This document shows, one piece after another, positions 1-9,100 of a stretch of DNA of 50,691 nt. Where the stretch lies: the NCBI GenBank assembly GCA_020629375.1, contig JAHDDK010000025.1:1-50691 (forward strand). The letters are read 5' to 3'. How positions within the stretch are numbered: the stretch's first letter is position 1; every line of letters begins with the position of its first letter. The notes under the pieces are model-generated. The model worked only from the letters and a program-made list of their open reading frames with translations. It was not told where the DNA came from and did not search any database. The translations under genes and the position numbers were made by a program. This DNA comes from Acidimicrobiales bacterium. Its GTDB lineage: Bacteria > Actinomycetota > Acidimicrobiia > Acidimicrobiales > SHLQ01.

Positions 1-63
1 GAGATGCTCGCCCCCGACCACACCGAGGTCTACCGCAACCCCACCGCGGGCCAATTCGGGTGA
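1..63 (+). CDS. C-terminal tail of an unidentified protein (partial)
   Basis: Frame 1 is open from the window edge and reads about 20 residues (EMLAPDHTEVYRNPTAGQFG) before a TGA at 61-63. The composition looks like a real C-terminus rather than an arginine-rich shadow frame, but the fragment is too short to name. It would converge on the leftward sigma-factor gene that ends at 109, with a hairpin between them. Confidence 0.4.
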   Translation, partial: EMLAPDHTEVYRNPTAGQFG

Positions 64-70
64 CTAGCCA

Positions 71-96
71 ATGATGTGGGGTCAGGCACGCATCAT
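71..96. terminator. Candidate hairpin between convergent genes
   Basis: ATGATG at 71-76 pairs with CATCAT at 91-96 around a loop holding GGGGTCAGGC. It lies in the short gap between the stop of the partial + strand frame (63) and the stop of the - strand sigma factor (109), where a bidirectional terminator would be expected. The stem is short and no clear T-tract follows, so this is tentative. Confidence 0.35.
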
Positions 97-108
97 GAAC
101 AACTTGTC

Positions 109-597
109 TCAGTTCGCCCATTCATGTCGCAACGCGCACCGCGCTCTGTGCATCGCCGACTCCACCGATTTGTAGGTTCGCTGCTCATTCGTCGCGATCT
201 CGGTCAGCGGCTCACCATCGAGATAGTGCCGAGCGAGGAGCTCCCTCTGTGGTGCCGACACGCGATCGAACTCGAGCACGAACGACCCGAAGGCCGTGCT
301 CTCCGCCGGGGGACTCGTCGAGATCGGTTGCTGCCGCAACGTCGAGTGCAGTCGATACTCCCGGTCGACACGACGCCAGTGATCCGCGATCTTGTGGCGG
401 GCTACCCCAAACAGCCAGCGAATATTCGTCTCGCCGGAGCGTCGATGGTGTCGCAGCGCAGCGACGAACACCTCGGCGACGATGTCGGCAGCGGCATCGT
501 CACCGACGCGTCGTCGGGCATAGGAAAGTAGCTGTCTCTGGCATGCCTCGAACAGGGCGCCGAGCGCCTCGTCAGATGATTCAGTTGTCGACGCCAT
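109..597 (-). CDS. ECF-like RNA polymerase sigma factor
   Basis: A 162-residue sigma-70 family protein of the short two-domain (ECF-like) type. Region 2 spans about residues 13-78, with the DDAAADIVAEVFVAALR helix and the WLFGVARHKIADHWRR stretch. Region 4 spans about 108-157, with the helix-turn-helix LTEIATNEQRTYKSVESAMHRAR. It should direct RNA polymerase to a small promoter set. The ATG at 597 lies 1 bp after the TGA of the upstream kinase-STAND gene (599-601), so translation is probably coupled. No anti-sigma gene adjoins it. I infer that the multidomain kinase protein controls it, by signalling or phosphorylation; the sequence does not show this. Confidence 0.9.
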   Translation of the reverse strand: MASTTESSDEALGALFEACQRQLLSYARRRVGDDAAADIVAEVFVAALRHHRRSGETNIRWLFGVARHKIADHWRRVDREYRLHSTLRQQPISTSPPAESTAFGSFVLEFDRVSAPQRELLARHYLDGEPLTEIATNEQRTYKSVESAMHRARCALRHEWAN

Positions 598-598
598 C

Positions 599-3500
599 TC
601 ATGAACCGAGCGACTCGCAGATGTCGAAACGCGGCATGTCTCGTGGACCCCACTGCGTCCACTCGTCGTCGGTCAACGGCGGTCCGGCCGCACTGCACGC
701 GATCGCGGGCCATTCCGACATATTGAGGTTCCAGCGCAAAGCGCTGTCCGCAGACCCGGTCACGAGTTGCAAACCACGCGATCCCGAATTGGCGCCGGCA
801 TTGGTGGCCGACGCGCTCGAGAAGGGATCACCGATCTGAAGTCCCGAGTCGATGTCCCACAGTCGTCCGACCCCGTCGAAGTTGGTCAGCAGGGTTTGCT
901 CATCTGGGCTGAAGTAGGCACTGCCGCCATTCCAGGTGTTGCTCAACCCGACGGCACCGGTCATCACCTTGACCACCTCGAAGGTCGCACCGTCCCGGAT
1001 GATCACCACCCCGGTGGAGTCCGCCGTGGCGACCAGCGAGCCGTCTCGGTTCCAACGAGCCACAGCGATGTCGAGCCCCTCCACGCCCGACGGCTCGATC
1101 CGGGACCAATCCGCCGTGCTGTACACGACTGCCGCACCCGTGCCATCTGCAGCGAGGAGCCGCTCAGCGGACGGATCGAACACCACGGTCGTGAAGGTCG
1201 GTAGCTCGAAGGGGGAGACGCCTTCGGCTGCGCTCGGTGATGGCAGCGCTCGCACGCGCTCTCCCGACCGCGTGTCGTAGAAGAGCAACTCGGCAGGCCA
1301 CGCGCCGTACACCAAAAGGTTCTCCTCAGGGAGCCCTGCTGCAGCTGTCGCGGGCGGCGGGTCCTCGATCGACGTGTAGATCTCGAGACTGTCCAGGAGA
1401 TAGTCGACATCCAACTCGTCGCGTCCGTATCGCACGGAGAACGCAGGAGGGTTGTCCACCATGCCGCCAAAGATGGTCTCGTCATCGCGAAACACGACCC
1501 GGTCCTGATCCAGGTCGTAAAGGACCGACGTCCCAGGCGTGCCGAGCGGACCCATGCCGACATGCGTACCTTCGGCGGAGATCGTCAGGCTCGCAGCCGT
1601 CGGAGGCCGATCGATTGCGCTAGCCAGTGGACCGGCTTCGAGTCCGACGAGGGTCAGCCGGTCGTTGTAGGTCACCAGCGCCCGGCCATTGACCGTCTCG
1701 GTCACCCACTTCGCACGCGCGATCTCCAGATCGACGCGCCCGGTCTGCGCTCCGGTCCGCGGGTCCCACTCCGCAACCGTGCCGTCCTCGAGGACACCAC
1801 GAACCGAAGCGAGGCTCGCGTCGAGCACCGCCATGATCTTCGGTGCTCCACCGCCAATCGTGCCCTCGGCGAGAAGGATCGCCTCGCTACCACTCGATTC
1901 GTCGACGATGGTGAACGTGCTTTGACTGACGCCGAGAAATCCGTTCTCATTCGGAAAGAGTCGGCCGCCCCCCGGCACGATCCCTGTGTCACCTAAGTCG
2001 ATCGACAGGTATCTCCGCTCGCGAAGCGGATTGCCCGACCAGTCCATGGTCTCGGTCAGTCCTCCGATGTTCGCAACGAGACGATTCGCCGAGCTCCCGA
2101 GCTCGTGCGGCACGCCAATCTGTTGGAGAACCTTGTTGACGACGACATCGTTGCCCAGCTGATCGCGGATCAACGCCCCGAGCGTCGGCCAGGACCCGAA
2201 GTCTCGTTCGACCAGTAGCTCCCCCGCGCGTGACCAGATGCGCAACGTGCTCTCCGCGCCGATGGCCGCGATCCGCTCCTCGCCACCATCCTCGAATTCG
2301 ATCGCCTCCACGGCCCCCGGGACGTCGAGCGTGTACAGCACGCTCATCGAGGCGAGATCGATCACGGCGAACGCGCCAGTCGCAAGCGGTACCGCCGCCC
2401 GTGTCCCCGTGTCGTTGACGTCGTACGTGATCTCATCCCAGATGACTGTCGACGACGTTCGGACGTCGAGTGGAACGGACCCGACAGTTTCGCCCGTGGC
2501 CAGGTCCAGGAGGTCCACTCTCGTTGCCCCAGCGGCGAGGGCGGTGTTCTCGTTCACCCAGAGGGCGATGTGGTAGGGCTCGTCCGGAACGATGTTGACC
2601 ACGGGTCCGGGTGGCGCCAAGACGCGTTGGAGAGCGCTGAGGGTCGCTGGTCCGGGGTCGCGTTGATGGGCGGCGACTGCAAGCAAGCCGGCAACCCGAG
2701 GATTGTCGTCGACCAGGGCCTCGGCCTGCGCGACGAGCCGTCCGGTCTCGGCAGTGAAGGCGGCGTCCTCGGCGCTCGCCCGAGCGTCGGTGGCGAGCTC
2801 GCCTGCGGCCTCGGCCTCGGAACGAGCTCGTTCTGCCTGCGCTTGAGCCAGCTCGGCTTCGTTCCGTGCGGCAGCCTCCGCCGCCTCCCGGGTTTGGGCT
2901 TCGCTCCGTTGCTGGAGTGCGACCCCACCCGCAACCAGCGCGAGCACGGCTACGACCCCGATGATGGCCACCAGACGCTGGAGGCGTTGGCGGGCGCGCC
3001 GGTCGGCGAGCTGCTGTGCATCGCGCCGAGCGGTTCCGGCTGCGAGGAACTCGGTCGCTGGGGCAGACAACGTTCCGCCCGTAGAGGCGAACGCCTCCGC
3101 GGTTTCGAGGCGGCCGCCGCGATAGAGCTCCGAGTCGGGCCGTCCCGTGGAGTCCCATTCGGTCGCCGCATGCTCGATGTGGCGCTGCGTTCGCAAACCT
3201 TCGCGGTCCTCGTCCAACCACGATCGGAGCCGTGGCCATTCGCGGATCAATGCCTCGTGCGCGACCTCGAGCGTTGGTTCTCGGGTGGTTGGGTCTCGGT
3301 CGCTCGTCAGGAGCCGGGCGTTCGTGAACCGGTCGACAGCCCGTTGGGCAGCGTCGCTCGTGGCGACCGTCGATTGCAGCACCCGGCGGCGGGTGTCCTC
3401 GGTGCCATCGCCGAGGCTCACGAGCTGGCCGAACATCACCCGAATCGCAGCCTGTTCGTCGTGGTCCGCGGCTTGCCAGAGGTCGTCGGCGGCCTTGGCC

Positions 3501-5914
3501 AACGCCCCCGACACGCCGCCGAGATCATGGTAGGCGCTGCGCAGAATCAGTCCCGAGACGCGTCGGTCGTAGAGCTCGGTGAGCGTGTACTGCAGCATCG
3601 GCAATGCGCCGGGCTGGTCTGCGACGTCGGCAACCAACTCGGACACGAGCCCCGGTTCGAACTCCAACCCCACCTTGTGTGCCGGTTCGGTGATCGCTCG
3701 GTCGAGTTCGTCCGCGGCGAGCGGCAGCACGGCAACGGTCGAATCCCGAACGAGGCGACCGACCGACTCGTACCGAAGCGGCCGGTCGTAGAAGTCGGCT
3801 CGCAGCGTGAACACCACCCGAATACGAGGCCGTTCTTCGGTGAGGGCCGTAGTGAGACCCGCGAGAAATCGGGTACGCTCGTCCTCGTTCGTCATGGTGA
3901 ACAGCTCTTCGAACTGGTCGATCACCAAGAGCAGCTGGCCTTCCTCCGGGAGCGCTCGCCGGGTTCCACGCGCCACACCGCGCTCGCCAGACGTGAGGAT
4001 CGAGTGCAGGTCCGATGTCGACTCGACCGCGAGCCCAGTGAGGGCTTCATCGAGCTCTTCGAACGGATGCGATCCCGGGATCATCGTGGCGACGAACCAC
4101 GATTCGCTGCCGGGGAGGCGCCCGGCACGAATCGCCGGGAGTAGGCCCGCTCGGACGGCCGATGACTTGCCCGAGCCGGATGGGCCAACCACCGTCAACG
4201 TCCGCGACTCGGCGCCGAGCACGTCGAGCATCTGGTCGACCAGTCGATCACGCCCGGAAAAGTCCGCTGCGTCGGCTTCGCCGAAGGCCCGCAGGCCCTT
4301 GTACGGGTTGCGATCCTCGGCATCGATCACGGTGGAGAACCCGCGGCCGGTTGCGAACAGGGCGGACTCCCCCAATGCGGCTTCGAGGTCGGACGCGAAC
4401 TCGAGCACCCCTTGATGGCGCAACGCAGGATCCTTCGACGTCGCACGCTGCAAGACCGCGTCGACCGCGGCGTACTGCGGACGGATCGATCGGACCAACG
4501 GAATCGGATCTTCGAGCTGGCGTTGCAACGCTGCGGCTTGGGTTGGTTCGTCCGGGAACGGCAGATGTCCCACGAGTGCTTCGAACACGGCGATCGCCAG
4601 TCCATGTACGTCCGCAGCCGGCCCCACCGGTTCTCGACGCAACTGCTCGGGCGAGGCATAGGCGGGGGACCCCGCCGACAACGCGGCGCTCGGATCGTGG
4701 ACTTCATCGTCCACCAACGCGATCCCGAAGTCGGCCAGATAGGCGTAGCCGTCCTCGTCCAACATGATGTTGGCCGGCTTGACGTCACGGTGGATCACGC
4801 CTGCCCGATGTGCCGCGTCGAGAGCGTGTGCGATCTGTTTCGCCATCGCCACCACGCGGTCGGCGTCCCACGGACCGTTCAACAACGCCGATTCGAGATT
4901 GCCGCCCCGAAGCAATCGCATCACCAGGTACGCGGCGCCCGGCTCACGCCAGTAGTCGATCAGCGGAACGATGTGTGGATGTTCGACGGCGGCCACGATC
5001 CGGGCCTCGGCTTCGAACCGGCGTATGAACTCGGGGCGGTTGGCCAACTCGCTGCGGATCTGTTTGATCGCCACGCCCCGACCAACCGACGGTTGGTGGC
5101 CCCGATACACGATCGAGAATGCACCCTCGCCCAACCGGTCCTGGATCTCATAGCCGCGTAACGACCGAGAACTCGACATCAACGATGGGTCGTCCTGGGC
5201 AATCCGCTGCTCGAGCTCGACGATGTGGCCGGACGGCTCCAGGCCCGCCTCGGCCAGGTCTGCCCGATATTCCTGAAAGGCCGCCAACGCCTCTGCCTGA
5301 CGACCGCTTCGATGCAAGGCGATCATCAGCTGACGCCGCAACCGCTCACGGAGTGGGTTGCTCGCCACGGATGAAAGGAGCTCGCTAACCAGGCTCGTCG
5401 CCGCTCCCGAGTCCAACTGCGCGCCGTACCAGCCTTCGTCGCCAACGACCCGAAGTTCTTCCAGGCGCAGCCGCTCAGGATCGAGAGATGGAATCTCGCC
5501 GGCTCCAGCGAACGGCGGGCCAGCCCACAACTCACGGGCCCGAGCGAAGTGGCCCGCAGCCGTTGCGGAGTCGGCCGCCGAACGTCCTGCTTCGACAGCG
5601 GCTTCGAAGTCGTCGACATCAGACCGACCAATGAGCGAATAGCTGTCGTCGAGGGACTCGATCACGGCGCCCTGGTCGTGACGCAGATGGTGGACGTGTA
5701 CCTGAATCGCCTTCCGAGCCGAATCTGGGGGGTCAGACCCCCACACCGCGTCGATCAGGGCATCGACCGATACGCGTCGACCGCGCGCCGCGATCAGCAT
5801 CGCCAGGACCTGACGACGTTGGAGCGCGCCGATCGACGGTGAGTCACTGTCGCTGATGACCTCGAGCGCACCGAGCGCCCGATAGGTCACGTTGTCCACC
5901 TGTTGATTCGCCAT
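599..5914 (-). CDS. SARP/BTAD - Ser/Thr kinase - STAND NTPase - TM - beta-propeller regulator
   Basis: A single 1771-residue multidomain signalling protein. Residues about 8-95 form an OmpR-like winged helix and about 100-240 a BTAD domain, together the SARP type of activator. Residues about 254-515 are a Hanks-type kinase with all key residues: LGEGAFSIVY loop (261-270), K284 in VAIK, HRDVKPAN (375-382, catalytic D377) and DFG (395-397). Residues about 536-950 are a STAND/AAA NTPase with GPSGSGKSS (577-585) and LLLVIDQFEELF (661-672). Residues 981-1000 look like a transmembrane helix, followed by an Ala/Glu-rich coiled coil (about 1001-1060) and a WD40-like propeller (about 1100-1771). The ATG at 5914 has AGGA upstream. 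The layout suggests membrane sensing linked to DNA binding and phosphorylation; partners and ligand are unknown. SARP-STAND proteins of the AfsR type are known; a kinase between the two domains is less usual. Confidence 0.9.
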   Translation of the reverse strand: MANQQVDNVTYRALGALEVISDSDSPSIGALQRRQVLAMLIAARGRRVSVDALIDAVWGSDPPDSARKAIQVHVHHLRHDQGAVIESLDDSYSLIGRSDVDDFEAAVEAGRSAADSATAAGHFARARELWAGPPFAGAGEIPSLDPERLRLEELRVVGDEGWYGAQLDSGAATSLVSELLSSVASNPLRERLRRQLMIALHRSGRQAEALAAFQEYRADLAEAGLEPSGHIVELEQRIAQDDPSLMSSSRSLRGYEIQDRLGEGAFSIVYRGHQPSVGRGVAIKQIRSELANRPEFIRRFEAEARIVAAVEHPHIVPLIDYWREPGAAYLVMRLLRGGNLESALLNGPWDADRVVAMAKQIAHALDAAHRAGVIHRDVKPANIMLDEDGYAYLADFGIALVDDEVHDPSAALSAGSPAYASPEQLRREPVGPAADVHGLAIAVFEALVGHLPFPDEPTQAAALQRQLEDPIPLVRSIRPQYAAVDAVLQRATSKDPALRHQGVLEFASDLEAALGESALFATGRGFSTVIDAEDRNPYKGLRAFGEADAADFSGRDRLVDQMLDVLGAESRTLTVVGPSGSGKSSAVRAGLLPAIRAGRLPGSESWFVATMIPGSHPFEELDEALTGLAVESTSDLHSILTSGERGVARGTRRALPEEGQLLLVIDQFEELFTMTNEDERTRFLAGLTTALTEERPRIRVVFTLRADFYDRPLRYESVGRLVRDSTVAVLPLAADELDRAITEPAHKVGLEFEPGLVSELVADVADQPGALPMLQYTLTELYDRRVSGLILRSAYHDLGGVSGALAKAADDLWQAADHDEQAAIRVMFGQLVSLGDGTEDTRRRVLQSTVATSDAAQRAVDRFTNARLLTSDRDPTTREPTLEVAHEALIREWPRLRSWLDEDREGLRTQRHIEHAATEWDSTGRPDSELYRGGRLETAEAFASTGGTLSAPATEFLAAGTARRDAQQLADRRARQRLQRLVAIIGVVAVLALVAGGVALQQRSEAQTREAAEAAARNEAELAQAQAERARSEAEAAGELATDARASAEDAAFTAETGRLVAQAEALVDDNPRVAGLLAVAAHQRDPGPATLSALQRVLAPPGPVVNIVPDEPYHIALWVNENTALAAGATRVDLLDLATGETVGSVPLDVRTSSTVIWDEITYDVNDTGTRAAVPLATGAFAVIDLASMSVLYTLDVPGAVEAIEFEDGGEERIAAIGAESTLRIWSRAGELLVERDFGSWPTLGALIRDQLGNDVVVNKVLQQIGVPHELGSSANRLVANIGGLTETMDWSGNPLRERRYLSIDLGDTGIVPGGGRLFPNENGFLGVSQSTFTIVDESSGSEAILLAEGTIGGGAPKIMAVLDASLASVRGVLEDGTVAEWDPRTGAQTGRVDLEIARAKWVTETVNGRALVTYNDRLTLVGLEAGPLASAIDRPPTAASLTISAEGTHVGMGPLGTPGTSVLYDLDQDRVVFRDDETIFGGMVDNPPAFSVRYGRDELDVDYLLDSLEIYTSIEDPPPATAAAGLPEENLLVYGAWPAELLFYDTRSGERVRALPSPSAAEGVSPFELPTFTTVVFDPSAERLLAADGTGAAVVYSTADWSRIEPSGVEGLDIAVARWNRDGSLVATADSTGVVIIRDGATFEVVKVMTGAVGLSNTWNGGSAYFSPDEQTLLTNFDGVGRLWDIDSGLQIGDPFSSASATNAGANSGSRGLQLVTGSADSALRWNLNMSEWPAIACSAAGPPLTDDEWTQWGPRDMPRFDICESLGS

Positions 5915-5936
5915 GTTTTGGATCCTGTCGGGACCC

Positions 5937-5954
5937 GGTTAGCCGCTGGTTAGG
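5937..5954 (-). promoter_or_regulatory. Direct heptamer repeat with 11-bp period, candidate SARP operator
   Basis: GGTTAGC (5937-5943) and GGTTAGG (5948-5954) are repeated with an 11-bp period, just upstream of the SARP-kinase start at 5914. Known SARP activators bind direct heptamer repeats spaced by one helical turn, so this could be an autoregulatory site. Only two copies are present and the heptamer differs from well-known SARP sites. Confidence 0.4.
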
Positions 5955-6112
5955 CGAGAATAGTGGCCTGACCTGCGGCGCGAGAGGTGTCGACGTCGGT
6001 ACATGCGACGGTCTCACGGTCAGAGCCATGCGCCGACGGCAGCGAGGGCGATTGCGGACCAGTGACACTCGGAAGAGGTGGTCACATAGGGTGGTGATCC
6101 GGACTCGCTAAG

Positions 6113-6128
6113 GGGTACGGATGTACCC
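6113..6128 (+). promoter_or_regulatory. Inverted repeat GGGTAC-N4-GTACCC, candidate operator
   Basis: A perfect 6-bp inverted repeat (6113-6118 and 6123-6128) lies 25 bp upstream of the ATG at 6153. A third GTACCC half-site follows near 6139. Its place between the divergent regulator and the secreted giant suits a repressor or activator site. The rest of the 5915-6152 intergenic region holds the two divergent promoters; I could not identify -35/-10 boxes with confidence. Confidence 0.35.
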
Positions 6129-6152
6129 TTGTCGCCGACGTACCCTCGCGGC

Positions 6153-9100
6153 ATGAGACAAGCGTCACTCGCGTGGGGAATCGTGATCGTCGTCTCGGTG
6201 GTAGCCGGCACCTCAATCGCGGCCGCAGACACCACCGACACCACAACTTCGGACATCGTCATCGACCAGAACACCGACGTCGATGGTGCGGTGATACCGC
6301 CAGGCACTCAGTGCATCGTCACGACCACCGACTCGCTCGGCGCCGAGGATCGGCCTTGCGAGGAGATCGACGTCACCGGCTGGACGCAAGCGCTCACGCT
6401 CGCGCCCGATTTCGCCTCGTCGTCGGTGTGGTGTGTCAGCCTCGACAACGCAGGCGGTGCGATGCTCGGCTCGTGCACGCCGATTTCGACCAGTGAGCTC
6501 GATGCCCTGTTCGACGCAAACCCGCCGACCGTCGACTGCTCGTGCGGAACCCAAGAACCGCTCGCGGGCACCACGGTCGACCTGCGCCTCACGAACACCC
6601 CTGCTGACCACGCCACCCGCGGCGACATCGAGATGGAACTCGTCATCACCGACGCCAACGGTGTCGAACTTGCTCGGACCTCCAACGTCACCGACACACT
6701 GACCATCCAGGTTCCGTCCGGTGACAACCAGCAGATCCGCGCCGTCGTCTTTGCTGGTCCACCGGCCGATCCTCAGGTGATCGAGCGAGAAATCTGGATG
6801 CGAGGAACCTCGACTTTGGCGCCGGTCGGCCAACCATCGTTCGATGACGACGGAGGCCCGGCGGTTGCGGCCGATGGCCCGACTGCCGCCTCTGCTCCCG
6901 CGCTTCCACCGATCACCGACGAGACCCTCACATCAACCGACACGGACCAATTGCAACAAGCGGATGGCGCCTCGGCCGTACAAGGTGCCGACGTCGACGG
7001 GGAGCCGGACCTTCAACAGCCGAGCAACTCGTCGACCGCGACGCTTGTCCCCGTGTTGGACCCTGTTGTCCTCCGAAACGAAGCCGAAACCGACGGCCTC
7101 GCCGAACGCCTGCTGAATGACCTCCACTCAAACGGTCTGCTCAGTGATGACGACCTCGAGCGGCTGCGCAACGACGGCACGTTCATGACACAACTCCAGG
7201 ATGCGTTGGAGGCCGGGGTCGGCGAGGTAGACGTCTCGGGCATTCGCGTAATCATCGGGAACGGCGGACCGATCAACGTGGATCGACGCGGCGAATCGGG
7301 CCTCCTTGTTCTCCTTGGCGACTTCTCGGGAGGCAAGGTCTCGCTTGGCGGCACCGACACGGACGTCGACATCGTCCGGATGTGGGGCGATTCGGAGAAC
7401 GTCAACTACGGGATCGACGGTGGACACGTTGGCTTGACTGTGTTCGACGGCGTCACCGAATCCGACATTCGATTCGAGGTCGCCCGCGATGGTTCTGCCG
7501 ATGTGCATTTCCACGAAGGGTCGGATGTCGACATCGACCTTCGGCTCAACGACGGCGGAAACACGCTCCTGCTCGAAGGCGAATTCAGCGTCACCGGCTT
7601 TGGAGGGCGCGGCACCGACGACGTCACCGTCACCGGGTCGGGCGATCTCGACTTCGATCGACGCGACGAGCCGCCGCTGGTGAAGGTCTGGCGACGAGAT
7701 GACGATGCCGACTTTCTGGGAAACGCGACCTTCGAGGGCACCGAGGGTCCGCCGCTCGGAATCTCCCCGCAAGAACTGATCGGGCTCCTCGTCCAAGACG
7801 GATACCTCAGCCGGGACGAAGCCGCCGAGATGCTCACCGACGTGGCCTTCATGACGGAGCTCACCGAACAGCTCGCCAACGGTGGTGGGCTGCTGACCTT
7901 CATCCCGTCGGGAACGCGCCGTCTCCAGCAGCTTCTGTCCAACTCCAAAGAGTGGGCGATCGAGACCCTTCAGCGAATCGGCGGGATCGACGAGGCGCTG
8001 ACCGAACGCGAACTCACCGCCGCCTGGCTCCTCGAACGTGATGCCCTCGGCATGCTCGAATTGCTCACGGCGTTCGTCGGCAAGAACGGCGGCCGCCGAC
8101 TCGTCTGGGCACCTCCACTCATCGAGACATACGTCGGCCCAAGTGCCGACCGCTGGGACTACTACAACGGCGAAGACGACTTCTTCGAGCACCGAGACGA
8201 TGAAGGCTGGCTGTACGTCGACTTCGTCGATGAGTGGGAGTTTGAACAGTTCCTCCTGTACGGCATGGCGGGTGTTGCCGGTGGGTCGCAGGTTCGTAAT
8301 CCGAATGGGACCCTCCAAAAGATCACAGAGGATCCCGCGAAAGAAGCGGCGTACAACGCGTGGCGGGCCCTGCGCTATCAAGACTTGGTCCAAGGTCCCG
8401 ACGGTCGACTGTGGGCGCGGGTGAAGGTTGACGAGAAGTCGACCGTCATCGACCAAGACGCCCGGTTCAACTTCCAGTGGGGGTATGACGAGGACGATCT
8501 GTCAGCTGTCCATGAGACGAAGCAGCTATTGGCGAACTTCCTCTATAAGGCGCCACCCCGAGGGTCGAATCGAGTCAACGAGGGGTACCTGCTGGCGTTC
8601 GACAACGTCGATCCCGAGACCTTGATTGCCCTCGGAGTTCTGTCTCCGCGGATTCGCTCCCATCGGGACTACCGAGACGACCGTGACTTTCTGCGAGACC
8701 TCGGGTACCGCGACCTTCGTGATTACATGACCGACGAATGGCGCGGCTACTACGACATGCCGACGTTGGCCACACACGACCATGTGAGGGACCTCGACGA
8801 TTGGGAATCCATCGCCCCCCGCGATCCCGGCTACGGCTACGTGAAAGATCAGGATCGCTGGCGCCACGAAGAGGTCTTCGAGTCGTGGAACAGCCTCCGA
8901 AACCATGCCCGCTCGCATCCCCTTCTTCCGTTCGAAGTCTTCTTGGAGAAGCTCGGCCACGACCAGGTGCTCGAAGGGTCGACCACCTTCGTCTTCGGAG
9001 AGGGCGAACTCGACTACAACGGCACCCACCTCGGCGACGACACCGTCATCGTCGGCCCGGGTGTCCGAGGCACCATCGACTTCGAAGTCGGCGACTCCAC

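Noticed and set aside
2570..4144. 524-codon + strand open frame opposite the STAND domain
   Set aside because: Shadow of the SARP-kinase-STAND gene, whose kinase and Walker motifs are unambiguous on the - strand.
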